From: Rhodobacteraceae bacterium IMCC1335
GTDB lineage: Bacteria; Pseudomonadota; Alphaproteobacteria; Rhodobacterales; Rhodobacteraceae
Assembly: GCA_039640495.1 (NCBI GenBank)
Contig: CP046864.1
Coordinates: forward strand, 434,001 to 498,000
Length of the DNA stretch: 64,000 bases
Direction: 5' to 3'
Each line of letters opens with the position of its first letter. Position 1 is the stretch's first letter. The notes beneath the pieces are model-generated. The model worked only from the letters and a program-made list of their open reading frames with translations, had not been told where the DNA came from and did no database searches. Below are positions 51,317-59,593 of the stretch, one piece after another. The position numbers and the translations under genes are program-made.

Positions 51317-51740
51317 AAGTCACTGCCTCGCACAACCCGATCAACTATAACGGCATGAAAATAGTCAAATCGCGCTCGCGCCCATTGGATGACGCGGGTG
51401 ATTTTCAAGTGATCAAGGCTCTGGCAGGTTCTCAAGAGTGGTCGAGTTGTGCTGAAATCGGCAAAGAGCTGAATCGTTCAGATGAGGCGCGCAAGGCGTA
51501 CGTGGATCGTCTCCTCAATTTCGTTGATGTCAAATCCTTGCGGCCTCTGAAAATTGTTGTGAACTCTGGCAACGGGGCGGCGGGTCCAACTTTTGATGCA
51601 ATCGCAGATCGATTGACGGAGCTTGGTGCCCCTTTAGAATTTATCCGAGTGCATCACACGCCCGATGCAACGTTCCCCAATGGCATCCCCAATCCGCTTT
51701 TGCCAGAAAAGCATTCTGCGACGGCTGATGTGGTCAAGGC
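51317..51740 (+). pseudogene. Phosphomannomutase/phosphoglucomutase fragment
   Basis: The open frame starts mid-gene with VTASHNPINYNGMKIVKS, the phosphoserine loop of the alpha-D-phosphohexomutase family. It continues through FVDVKSLRPLKIVVNSGNGAAGPTFDAIADRL into the second domain (PNPLLPEKHSATADVVK), then breaks at about 51740. Both ends meet repeats: the 51268-51325 sequence resembling 11339-11392, and the 70-base repeat shared with 54128. It lacks domains III-IV and cannot be functional. Confidence 0.75.
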
Positions 51741-51743
51741 TGC

Positions 51744-51815
51744 AACAGTACTGTTTGGTCATTTGTAAATAAATGCCATGTTAACATGCAGTGTTTGGGT
51801 GCACACCAATAAAGA
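51744..51815 (+). repeat. 70-base direct repeat, copy 1 (with palindrome AACAGTACTGTT)
   Basis: It starts with the perfect palindrome AACAGTACTGTT and continues TTGTAAATAAATGCCATG, TTAACATGCAGTGTTTG and CACCAATAA. Copy 2 is 54128-54199, differing at only a few positions. It is directly fused to the phosphomannomutase fragment. Confidence 0.7.
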
Positions 51816-52038
51816 GAGTTGAAATTCTTGAGGTTGAAATTCCAATCGGAATGGAGCGCAAAAATTTGCTGGAAAACAGCATATTTATTTGCGTTCTGAG
51901 TTTAGCAGGGGCATGATTACGGTGTTGAACACGGAGATCGTCTAGTCCAAGTGTCGTAGTTTAGCGCACTTTTTAGCACACCACTAAGTTTTCTGCATAA
52001 GTCATTGTAATTAAATAATTCTTTAATAATTAATACTA
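51816..52038. other. Island-end flank before the second tRNA copy
   Basis: No gene. GTCGTAGTTTAGCGCACTTT and TTAGCACACCAC resemble bases at about 15318-15347 in the same position before the first tRNA 3'-end copy. The two sites therefore share more than the tRNA piece. Confidence 0.4.
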
Positions 52039-52081
52039 TCATAATCCGCGTGTCGGGGGTTCAAGTCCCTCTCCGCTACCA
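52039..52081 (+). repeat. tRNA(CAT) 3'-half copy, second attachment-site-like repeat
   Basis: The sequence TCATAATCCGCG through CTCCGCTACCA is the same as 15402-15445 except for a one-base loss in the acceptor strand, which would spoil tRNA folding. It is in the same orientation, 36.6 kb from copy 1, and is again followed about 110 bases later by an integrase-type frame. Confidence 0.75.
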
Positions 52082-52191
52082 AAAAACCATTAAAATCAAT
52101 GACTTAATCTTTTGGTTGACGCGTTTTACGCTTAGCACACCCCTAGCACAGTTTTTTCTCGCTTTCTGAGATTTATGAGTGCAGAATCACA

Positions 52192-52790
52192 GTGTTAAAC
52201 ACGGTGATTGTATTGCCTAAACTGAACCCAAATACGCCCACGCTTATGGATGGTGAGGTTCGTCTTTTTAAACGTAAACACAGCTCAGTCTGGCAAGTTG
52301 TTTTTACGATGGACGGACGACAAGTCCGTGTGAGCACCAAAAAACGCATCTTGCAGGATGCTAAAGACGCAGCGCACGATATTTACCTAGACTATCGCTT
52401 TCGCCAAAAGAACGGCTTGCCTGTTATCTCTAAGCGGTTTGCAGATGTGGCTGCACTGTGTAGAGCAACCATGAAAGAGCAACTTGAGAATGGTGTAGGC
52501 AAGAAAAGCTTTCGTGATTACATCATTGTGATTGATAAGTATTTGGTTTCCTTCTTTGGAGATCTTTTTGTCACCAGCATTGATTAAGAGATGCTGCAAA
52601 AGTTTGCGCGCTGGCGTGAAGAGAAGATAGGTCGAGAGCCAGAGCCTCTACATTGAATACTCATAACTCTGCACTCAATCGGATCTTTGATGAAGCTGTG
52701 GCACGGGGATACATGAATAAATCTCAGATCCCTGTGCTGGTGAATAAAGGGCGGGACAGCGTGCGTATTGATGAACACGCTGCGCCGCTG
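52192..52790 (+). pseudogene. Tyrosine integrase remnant (N-terminal half)
   Basis: The frame DGEVRLFKRKHSSVWQVVFTMDGRQVRVSTKKR through SFRDYIIVIDKYLVSFFGDLF is the arm-binding and SAM-like part of an integrase laid out like the 15563 one. It stops with TAA at 52585. After that stop and a frameshift near 52655 it resumes as NTHNSALNRIFDEAVARGYM. All catalytic residues are lost: near 52780 it collides with another integrase piece on the opposite strand. Confidence 0.65.
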
Positions 52791-53012
52791 CCCACCTTTG
52801 GTTTGGTTACTCTCAAGTGTAAACTGTTCACGTACGCGACCTTCAGCGTCAAATACGTCACCCAGTTTTAATGCAGCTATTTCTTTAGCACGAAGTCCTG
52901 CAAAAAAGCTTACCATGAAAGTTGCCGTGTCACGATTGGCGTGACGTCTTGTGCGACAGTAGTGCAGGACCTTGCGAAACTGGGCTTCATTCAGTGATTG
53001 TGCGTGTCTCAT
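52760..53012 (-). pseudogene. Second tyrosine integrase fragment, opposite strand
   Basis: From the ATG at 53012: RHAQSLNEAQFRKVLHYC, then MVSFFAGLRAKEIAALKLGDV with the first catalytic Arg, and QTKGGQRRSVFIN. It is the start of a small integrase catalytic domain lacking the HxxR and Tyr boxes. It meets the plus-strand integrase remnant tail to tail. Confidence 0.65.
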
Positions 53013-53171
53013 GGTGTAAAACCCTCAAATCTCATTATCTAGTTATATTAATTATAAAGTCTGAGGTTTGGGTTGGGCGACCGGTTTCTGCTCAAAGAAA
53101 CACTTTATTTTGTAAGGCCAATTCGGCTGAAATCTCATGTTCTGTTAGCTTTAAATACAAATCGTGAGATT

Positions 53172-53453
53172 TTATTGTGAGGTCCATTTGTGGCGTTGAT
53201 TATCCTCAAATGATATCAATAGCTTAAGTGCGACGTCCTGTGTGGTTGGCGACATGCCTTCCGCTTCTAGAATTGCTTTTGCGCGGGGCACCCAGTCTTG
53301 ATGTGTTGGCGGATTAAGATCGACCACGCGGAACCTACTGAGAATGGCGCCAAGTATCTGCGACTTGTGGTTAGTGGTGGCAATGAAGCGAATAGCCGTA
53401 ATGCGGGGTTGCAGCCCCATTTGTACGTAATGCGCCGCCGTTGACAGTTGCAT
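53172..53453 (-). pseudogene. AAA+ ATPase fragment (clamp-loader-like)
   Basis: An open frame containing ITAIRFIATTNHKSQILGAILSRFRVVDL. This is a sensor-1 (FIATTN) and arginine-finger (SRF) segment as in phage gp44/RFC-type clamp loaders, followed by a helical lid region. No Walker motifs are upstream in frame, so only the middle of the gene is left. The family call is tentative. Confidence 0.45.
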
Positions 53454-53461
53454 TCGGCATT

Positions 53462-53799
53462 GAATCGAGAGTGATCATTTTGGAGGTAAATTCGCGTACA
53501 TCGCGTGCACGTCTTTCTGCAAGATCACCTGCGTCCACTTGCGCTTTGCTGTCCTGGGCACGCTGATCGAGGTCTTTGCCAGAATATATAAGGACCGCAT
53601 CAATCACGCCTGCTTCGTTGCAGCCATAGACGATTGTACCTGTGCCATCATCATGACAGCGCACAAGAGCAACCGCATAATCTTCTTCATAGTCTGTGTT
53701 TGGCTGAATGAAGGTGGGAAGCTCGAATGTGCTTACCCAATCTATAAAAACGTCTCCTCGCACACACTGCACAAAACGCTGACGCTCTGGGATCTGCAC
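53462..53799 (-). CDS. Unrecognised open frame
   Basis: A GTG-started frame with a protein-like composition (FIDWVSTFELPTFIQPNTDY, then YAVALVRCHDDGTGTIVYGCNE, DQRAQDSKAQVDAGDLAERRARDVREF). It runs on into the AAA+ fragment region in another frame down to 53371, so its true end is unclear. No family is recognised. It lies upstream of the AAA+ fragment in the same orientation. Confidence 0.35.
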
Positions 53800-54036
53800 C
53801 TGTGTTATCCAGACATGTCAAAATATGACTTGGGCATAAAAGCGGGCCTCAAGCCTAATCTCATGCCCGAAACCAAATTCGGTGAACAACGCACCAAACA
53901 GGCGATGCAGGTCAAAACACACAATCACCGTGCGCGCATAAGCATTGCAAATCAGACCAGTCGATATCTGCGCACAGCACGGCAGTATATTGAGAATGTG
54001 GGCAAGGGTGAGTTTCCAAAATCTGCGGGCCGTTAA
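53800..54036 (+). CDS. Basic C-terminal-type fragment, unrecognised
   Basis: The frame reads YPDMSKYDLGIKAGLKPNLM, then FGEQRTKQAMQVKTHNHRARISIANQTSRYLRTARQYIEN. It is rich in Arg/Lys and compatible with a nucleic-acid-binding protein tail. It has no convincing start codon of its own; the open frame extends upstream over the opposite-strand gene. It may be a decayed phage or plasmid gene. Confidence 0.3.
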   Translation: MCYPDMSKYDLGIKAGLKPNLMPETKFGEQRTKQAMQVKTHNHRARISIANQTSRYLRTARQYIENVGKGEFPKSAGR

Positions 54037-54100
54037 AACCATAAAAACAATCATAGATTGTATTTTATCCACAGCTTCGCTAATCAAACACTGTGTTTGC

Positions 54101-54139
54101 AACAGTACTGTTTGCCCATTTTGTTCAAACAGTACTGTT
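54101..54139. promoter_or_regulatory. Tandem palindromic operators AACAGTACTGTT
   Basis: Two perfect 12-base palindromes at 54101-54112 and 54128-54139 lie 27 bases apart, with a degenerate third (AACACTGTGTTTG) just upstream at about 54087-54099. A single copy recurs at 51744-51755. The spacing and symmetry are those of repressor operators in phage- or plasmid-type control regions. The nearest downstream gene is 54302. Confidence 0.5.
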
Positions 54140-54199
54140 TGGTCATTTGTAAATAAATGCCATGTTAACATGCAGTGTTTGCCTGCACATCAATAAGTA
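54128..54199 (+). repeat. 70-base direct repeat, copy 2
   Basis: The counterpart of 51744-51815 (shared GGTCATTTGTAAATAAATGC, TTAACATGCAGTGTTTG). The two copies bracket the second tRNA site, the integrase wreckage and the AAA+ fragment. Confidence 0.7.
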
Positions 54200-54301
54200 G
54201 AACCAAGCACACCTTTTTGGTGTAATCCTCATAAAAACAGATGCTTTAGTGATAAATAACTGTGAGGCAGGTCTTCCTACCGAACAGTTGAGGAATTTTA
54301 G

Positions 54302-54628
54302 ATGTCACGACATATTTTAGAAACAGCGCGCCGCGAGCTTATATCTGCAGGACTTGTGCAGCATTCCACGGAGTTTTGCCGCGCTTGGCTTGGAAAGAGC
54401 GAATGTTACCTGCGTACTTTGCGCATTCAAAACATTGATCCCAGTGCCGATGCACTTTCAACCTTTGCGAGCAAGTTGAGGTATTACGCAGAGCGCTTGG
54501 AGCACACAGGCGAACGCCAGCATCAAACGCTCGCACGCTTGCTCAGAAAACATCAAAAATTAAGTGAGGGCGCCCTCGACCAAAAGGCGCGTGATAAATG
54601 GATGCAGCCCGAAAGGATGGGGCAATGA
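54302..54628 (+). CDS. Small DUF6626-like protein
   Basis: A 108-residue protein starting ARRELISAGLVQHSTEFCRAWLGKSECYLRTLRIQNIDPSADALSTFASKLRYYAERL. The pattern of an AGLV helix, a short WLGKSxxYL motif and a downstream helix resembles small proteins of unknown function found in Rhodobacterales mobile regions (DUF6626-like, from memory). A good ribosome site (TTGAGGAATTTTAG) precedes the ATG. The palindromic operators lie 160 bases upstream. Confidence 0.5.
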   Translation: MSRHILETARRELISAGLVQHSTEFCRAWLGKSECYLRTLRIQNIDPSADALSTFASKLRYYAERLEHTGERQHQTLARLLRKHQKLSEGALDQKARDKWMQPERMGQ

Positions 54629-54748
54629 CACCGCTCGAATTGGGTCCTGCAGCCCAAAAATCTGCGCTACGGCTTTTTCTAGGGAAGTACTTCTCAGTTC
54701 TGGGTGGTGATTTTGGATCACCCCATTATGTAAACCAAGGAGCTGCTT

Positions 54749-55093
54749 ATGGATGATCGTGAAGAAATGCGTCGTCTTATTGACATGATCGAAAAATCTG
54801 CAGGATCCAACACAATTGAGCAAGCAGTCGATGATCTTAAGACCTTTGCGAATACGGCAAGCTTTTTGGCGAACAAACTCGATAGCAGGCTGAAGGCAGG
54901 CGAGGTGAAGAAGAAAAAGCCTGCAAAGTCGGGCAAGGGAATAGGGCCATCGAAACCAGCGCCACCTCCCATTCCAAAGTCAAGCAACTTACCAAAGCCG
55001 CAGGACTCTGTCAGTGGCATGCCTCAAGCCACCAGCACCAGCATCTCACAAGCTGATTATGACAAGGTAAAACCTCGACGAGACATCAACTGA
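54749..55093 (+). CDS. Small protein with helical N-terminus and Lys/Pro-rich tail, unknown
   Basis: 114 residues. The helical part (REEMRRLIDMIEKSAGSNTIEQAVDDLKTFANTASFLANKLDSRL) is followed by a disordered tail (EVKKKKPAKSGKGIGPSKP, PPPIPKSSNLPKP). AAGGAGCTGCTT precedes the ATG. It lies 6 bases before the toxin-like gene, the usual antitoxin position, but it does not look like YefM. No family recognised. Confidence 0.5.
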   Translation: MDDREEMRRLIDMIEKSAGSNTIEQAVDDLKTFANTASFLANKLDSRLKAGEVKKKKPAKSGKGIGPSKPAPPPIPKSSNLPKPQDSVSGMPQATSTSISQADYDKVKPRRDIN

Positions 55094-55099
55094 GTTAGA

Positions 55100-55281
55100 G
55101 TGGTGACTTGGACGCTTCACTACACAAAGCAGGCCCAGAAAGATGCGAAAAAACTCGCGTCCTCTGGCCTCAAAGCCAAGGCGCAAGCGCTATTGGCAAT
55201 ACTCGAACAAGACCCTTGGCAAAATCCGCCCCCCTTCGAAAAGCTCGTGGGCGATTTGAGTGGGGCTTACTCACAATTGGA
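55100..55281 (+). pseudogene. YoeB/Txe-family toxin, N-terminal two thirds
   Basis: The GTG at 55100 opens WTLHYTKQAQKDAKKLASSGLKAKAQALLAILEQDPWQNPPPFEKLVGDLSGAYS. This is the start of a RelE-fold YoeB/Txe mRNA interferase. The essential C-terminal part (after GAYS, where RRIN and catalytic residues follow in the family) is replaced by the start of an unrelated cytidylyltransferase gene. No YefM antitoxin is seen. It is a deletion remnant. Confidence 0.75.
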
Positions 55282-55288
55282 GGATTGT

Positions 55289-55531
55289 ATGAAAATCGTT
55301 TATTCCTATTATGTTATGGACTTGCTTCACACAGGTCACTTACTCATGCTTAAAAATTCAAAAGCTATTGCTGGACCTGATGGACGACTGGTTGTTGGTA
55401 TAGTTTCAGATGAAGCAATAGAACAACAAAAGGGTCGACCGCCGCTACTAAGTTTTCGCGAACGCCTGGAACTCGCACAATCAATACGATATGTGGATTC
55501 AGTGGTACAGCAAGTCCAATTACTGTGTTGA
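55289..55531 (+). pseudogene. Cytidylyltransferase-family (HxGH) N-terminal fragment
   Basis: It has its own start: GGAGGATTGT precedes ATG. MKIVYSYYVMDLLHTGHLLML carries the HxGH nucleotide-binding motif, followed by GRLVVGIVSDEAIEQQKGRPPLLSFRERLELAQSIRYVDSVV. It resembles the CTP-transferase domains of phosphonate or polyol lipid synthesis. The frame ends at TGA 55529 just after VVQQ, in mid-domain, and a neighbouring frame stays open, so it is broken by a frameshift and truncation. Confidence 0.7.
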
Positions 55532-56056
55532 TAAATTGGTAATTTATCTTAAATCTGCAGATCCTCCAACCAGCGGGAAAGCGACAGCTGAGGCTATTTC
55601 GATTGGTGTCGATCCCCGGCTCATCCTCAGCCAGCAATACTTTGATAATTTCAACTATCGGCGCCACTCGGACACCCTCCCCAACTTGGAGAAACCCGCC
55701 CGCCAGCTGTCCGCAGAGTACCGAGAAGTTCAGAAGGCGAGGCCAATCGATGTCGTTCCAGTCTCGCAGGCTTAATAGGGGTTTGCGTGGCGCCACCGGG
55801 CCCGTCACTAAAGCGGGTAGGCGGCATCGTCTCAGAATGCCCGCAAACACGGCCTAAACGCGCCACCCGGTGACGCCATCGTCTCGCGCTGGTTTAATGT
55901 CATTTTGAATAACAAAGGAGACGACTAGGAGGGACCAAGCGCAGCCGAGGCGCGGGCGCAGCGCGTGAAGGCCTTGAGGGCTTGGTGTACCTTTCACCAA
56001 GACAAAAATCAAAATTCCCGAAACGAACTCAAATTACAACTGAAAGGAGAATAAGC
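55532..56056. other. Stretch without a recognised gene
   Basis: Open frames exist on both strands (for example 55491-55775 plus, 55365-55850 minus), but neither gives a recognisable protein. The plus-strand one may be the decayed continuation of the cytidylyltransferase. Bases about 55925-55985 are GC-rich. No repeat or RNA is identified. Confidence 0.3.
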
Positions 56057-56395
56057 TTAGCGTTTGCGAATGCGCCGATAAAGCAAGCCACAGCCAATCC
56101 CCAACACGACACCCACGACGTCGGCGACCCAGTCATTGACGTCCGCGCTTCGGTTGAAGCTCGGCTGGATGAATTCAATGGCGCCCCCGAAGGCAGACGC
56201 GCCGATGAAGACGGGGAGCAGGCCAATGCGGCCCGTGCGCGCCAGCGGGAAGGCGAGCGCCGCGAAGGCTATGAAGTGCACCAGCTTGTCGCTTCCCTCC
56301 GGCGCAGGCGGCGGCTGGTCCATGGGCCAGAGCATCGCGACGGTCAGGGTGAGCGTCACGGCGATCGTGAGGGGGATGTCGAGGTACTTGCGCAT
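56057..56395 (-). CDS. VanZ-like family membrane protein
   Basis: 112 residues from the ATG at 56395, which gives a short basic N-terminus before the first helix. It has three or four helices: IPLTIAVTLTLTVAMLWP, KLVHFIAFAALAFPLA, IGLLPVFIGASAFGGAIEFIQPS and WVADVVGVVLGIGCGLL. The DKLxHFxAF and DxxADxxGxxxG motifs are diagnostic of the VanZ-like family. The function outside glycopeptide resistance clusters is unknown. It is common in Rhodobacterales backbones. Confidence 0.8.
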   Translation of the reverse strand: MRKYLDIPLTIAVTLTLTVAMLWPMDQPPPAPEGSDKLVHFIAFAALAFPLARTGRIGLLPVFIGASAFGGAIEFIQPSFNRSADVNDWVADVVGVVLGIGCGLLYRRIRKR

Positions 56396-57030
56396 CCGCC
56401 GGGGTGTAGCGGGCGAGCGAAGCAAAGGCAAGCGCGGGCCGCCGTTGGTTGCATTCGCGGTAAAATAGAAAGCCGCAGCTAATCAGGGGCTTATGGGTTC
56501 CGATTAGCCTATAATTTAAAGTCTTCATTGTAAGCTCTCCAATAATTGCCTAGGCTGCTCCTGTCTATTTAAACCAATGTATGCAAGTGGAGGGCTGAAA
56601 ACACATATCACCCTAAAATTCACAGTGATTGCTAGAGATCTCGGTAGAAATTCTCATGGGACTCCAGAGCTAGCGGTGTCAGTGTCAAAATTTAATCTTC
56701 ATAGCTGTTAGCCAAAAGATTAAACTGATTAACCATTTTAAATTTGTACACACCAACGTCACATCTATCTCTAGATTTACGATCACCAATGCGTGATCCT
56801 GAATTAGAACCTGCAGGCCTTGTCAAAATCACACTTCCAGATTGTATGCAGTTTTTTAACTGCCCTGGCAAACTGCCGAAACTGAAACACTCTCAACTTT
56901 TTCATTCAAAAACAGCAATTAAAAAATCAAAATGAATTCAAGCTAAGATAGTTACACAAAAAGCATGAAGCAAATCAGTAAATTATCATTTTCAAATAGA
57001 TAATTTAATCTGACTAAGTTTTCTGAACGA
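56396..57030. other. AT-rich gene-free stretch
   Basis: No gene, RNA or repeat recognised. A 63-codon frame at 56744-56935 lacks a ribosome site and a recognisable sequence. Confidence 0.35.
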
Positions 57031-57645
57031 TTAGGACGCTTCTTTAAAAATATAGGGATTATTTTGATGAACAACAATTGTTGGAATTTTTGCGGCGATT
57101 GCAGATTGGAACCCAGATTGACTGTCTTCAACTGCTAAGGCTTGATCTGCACGAATTTGAAGTTGCTCTAAAGCTCTCGCATACGGCTCTGGGTGCGGTT
57201 TGCTATTCTGTACGTCATCACCTGAAACGATAATTTCAAAATATTCTTGTGCCTCAAGCTTGCGAAGTGCAAGAAAAATAGCCTGTCTTGAGGCTGATGA
57301 GCATAATGCTAATCTGAAGCCATTTTCAAAAATCTCTTTGATCAACTCAGATGCGCCCTTGATTGGTTTGAGTTCTAAATCAAGAGAAGATAGTGCATTT
57401 GTTTGAATTTCATTGATTAGGTGATTTTTTTGTTCATCGGAAAAATTCATAAAAAAATGACTGACAAAAGCATACAAACTTCGTCCCACAAATGGGTCAA
57501 GGTCAGCCTCAGTTAGTTTTAGTCCATTCTTTTGAGCTGCAGTGTGTTTTGCTTTTGACCAGACTTGTTCAGACTGAACCAGCGTGCCGTCTAAATCAAA
57601 AACAAAGGCCAGAATATGTGTAAGGTCAAAGCCCGAAATATTCAT
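57031..57645 (-). CDS. HAD-family hydrolase (beta-phosphoglucomutase/phosphatase-like)
   Basis: A 204-residue subfamily IA HAD protein: nucleophile motif AFVFDLDGTLVQSE near residue 14, an alpha-helical cap, LALCSSASRQAI (motif II) near 108, Lys in NSKPHPEPYARAL near 147, and VEDSQSGFQSAIAA (motif IV). The GDDVxNSKPxPE and EDSxxG motifs match the YqaB/beta-PGM group acting on small sugar phosphates. It is monocistronic. Confidence 0.87.
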   Translation of the reverse strand: MNISGFDLTHILAFVFDLDGTLVQSEQVWSKAKHTAAQKNGLKLTEADLDPFVGRSLYAFVSHFFMNFSDEQKNHLINEIQTNALSSLDLELKPIKGASELIKEIFENGFRLALCSSASRQAIFLALRKLEAQEYFEIIVSGDDVQNSKPHPEPYARALEQLQIRADQALAVEDSQSGFQSAIAAKIPTIVVHQNNPYIFKEAS

Positions 57646-57852
57646 CCCATGTTACAAACCACTTACCTATTTCAAATGCAACAGCTGCAATTTTTAGAAT
57701 TGCCTCACATCAACCAATTTCTTCAAATCACAATTAAAATTTTCATTGCGCTAAAAACCATTCCCATTTCTTGAACAATCTGCGGATAATTTGATTAAGG
57801 CGGTTTCAAATGCGCGGGTGATCGAACCCGAGCTATTGGTTCCTCTTCATAT
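57646..57852. other. Intergenic, nothing recognised
   Basis: AT-rich spacer between the HAD gene and the frameshifted gene; no motif stands out. Confidence 0.3.
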
Positions 57853-58336
57853 TTAAAGTCCCTGCAGGGCGAGCTTTATGCGCAATTCCTGCTCGCTTCG
57901 ATAGATATTATAACGCGTGAAATCAGACGCCTGAACCATGCTGAACAGGCGGATAATTTTAAACCGCAAGACATGTAGATCGTCTTCGTGCAGTTCATTT
58001 TCTGGCCATCCAAGCTTTTGCAATTGCGGAGGTGAATGAAATGCTTTGCGCGACGCCGGGGCCCTGGGTTTATGCCGACGAAAGGTATTTTTGGCTGGAT
58101 GACGGGTGGTGATCTTTTCGCCCGCCAGATCGTCTAAAAGTGTGAAACCGCTTGCACGCTATGGCTGGCAGTAGATGGCTGGGCATTGATTTTCGATGAA
58201 TATGGGTGGACGTAATTTTACCTATCTCGCGCCCTGTATTCTGTGATGGGCAGAGAGCGTTTTGACCGCCTAACTCGCTGAACGTGTTTTGCGCACGCAT
58301 ATGTTCTTCGTGTTTCTGCTTTGAGGCATCGCTCAA
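57853..58336 (-). pseudogene. Frameshifted unknown gene
   Basis: The ATG at 58336 opens SDASKQKHEEHMRAQNTFSELG through HRKSMPSHLLPAIACKR. Near 58145 the coding sense passes to another frame, which has no ATG but continues GFTLLDDLAGEKITTRHPAKNTFRRHKP. That frame continues to LGWPENELHEDDLHVLRFKIIRLFSMVQASDFTRYNIYRSEQELRIKLALQGL and a TAA at 57853. The joined product would be about 160 residues, hydrophilic, with no recognised family. Either a true frameshift mutation or a sequencing error. Confidence 0.5.
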
Positions 58337-58749
58337 GATACTCTGTTTAGATTGACCAAGCTATATTCTTAGCGGCGTTTTTTGAAACTTTTAATTTCAA
58401 GTTTCAACAGTTTTGCGCGCTAGAGTTGCTATTGTTTCTTCCCCATTGCTGACTTTAGCCTTGATCTTCTCAATGGCGCAGGTGGGCTTTGTGTGGCGAT
58501 AGCAGAAGGGATTGCGCAAATGAGATGTTCTTTGTGGATGCCGCCCTGCATAGAAATAAACAACGCGGTTTCGCTCATTATAATTACACGCTGGTGATCG
58601 GGCGGGGTTTTGGCCCGTGGTGGGATGCGGGGCGCTGTGACGGGTGCTTGGTGTTACTTTTATATATGCTGAACCGGGGCCATTGTTAATTCTGATTTCA
58701 CATAGGTCTGCTTTGGGCTATTGTTGTATAACATCAAGGGAGAAAAAGT
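58337..58749. other. Stretch without a recognised gene
   Basis: Short open frames on the plus strand (such as 58489-58689) have no supported start or recognisable sequence. The last bases before 58750 hold the leader of the GFA gene (AAGGGAGAAAAAG). Confidence 0.3.
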
Positions 58750-59202
58750 TTGAAACATCAAGGTTCTTGTCTTTGTGGTCAGTTTCAATTTCAAAGCGAC
58801 TTAGACCCGATGTTGATTATTCAATGCAATTGTATGAATTGCCGGAAATTATCGGGCAGCTATCAGTTAGGCTGCTTATATGCGGTTACGGAGATCACGC
58901 AATCAGGTGAAACGGTTACCTATCAGTTTGAAGGTGGCAGTGGTTATTTAAATACGGCGCATTTTTGTAAAAATTGTCATGTTCGTTGTAAAACCCATCC
59001 TGCGCCTGAAGTGATGGAAGGCATGGTTGGCATTCCATTAGGGCTTTTTAACACAGCAAAAGACCTGTCGCCAAAAGCCGAAATCTGGACATCAGAGAAG
59101 CTGCCATTTCTTGGAACAGATCAATGCATTTCAGAAAGTTTTGAGGATAGCGGTATCGCAGAGCGTCTGATGGCGATGTTAGAAAAGATGGAAGATCGCT
59201 AA
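58750..59202 (+). CDS. GFA-family (glutathione-dependent formaldehyde-activating-like) zinc protein
   Basis: A 150-residue protein with the GFA zinc cysteines: SCLCGQFQFQ near residue 6, IIQCNCMNCRKLSGS near 23 and AHFCKNCHVRCKTHP near 70. The length is normal for the CENP-V/GFA family. The start is set by the upstream GGGAGAAAAAGT spacing; the annotated start codon is a TTG at 58750. Actual formaldehyde activity is rare in this family, so the function is open. It lies 6 bases before the next gene. Confidence 0.88.
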   Translation: MKHQGSCLCGQFQFQSDLDPMLIIQCNCMNCRKLSGSYQLGCLYAVTEITQSGETVTYQFEGGSGYLNTAHFCKNCHVRCKTHPAPEVMEGMVGIPLGLFNTAKDLSPKAEIWTSEKLPFLGTDQCISESFEDSGIAERLMAMLEKMEDR

Positions 59203-59208
59203 GAAAAT

Positions 59209-59592
59209 ATGCCTACTCCAATCATCTGGTTTTTGATGGCGCTCGCTCTGTCGCTGCCTGTATGCGTGCCAAGCAAAGCTTTTGCGGGCGCGCATGCGTT
59301 AGAATTGGCTTTGGAGACGTGTAACAACACAGAAGCCTTTGCAAAATTTGTTATAGAAAAAAGAAACAGCGCCAGACCTTTCAGCTATTATGATCGCGTA
59401 GAACTGGGAAGTCCGGCCGCTTTGGAAATAATCACGGATGCCTATGAATCTAGGGTGGTGAGCGGTTTTGAGGAAAAGCGAAACCTCGCTTTAGAGTTCT
59501 CTCAAAAATGGTTTAAGCAATGCGTTGCGCTCAGTTGTAGCGGCTTTTGGGAAAATCTTGAGGCTGATCTGCAACGCGTCTGGAGCGACTAG
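59209..59592 (+). CDS. Secreted small protein of unknown function
   Basis: 127 residues with a clear signal peptide (IIWFLMALALSLPVCVPSKAFA, cleavage near residue 26). A helical mature part follows (LELALETCNNTEAFAKFVIEKRN, LEIITDAYESRVV, FSQKWFKQCVALSCSGFWENLEADLQ) with three cysteines. It is probably periplasmic. It is co-directional with and 6 bases after the GFA gene. No family recognised. Confidence 0.6.
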   Translation: MPTPIIWFLMALALSLPVCVPSKAFAGAHALELALETCNNTEAFAKFVIEKRNSARPFSYYDRVELGSPAALEIITDAYESRVVSGFEEKRNLALEFSQKWFKQCVALSCSGFWENLEADLQRVWSD

Positions 59593-59593
59593 C

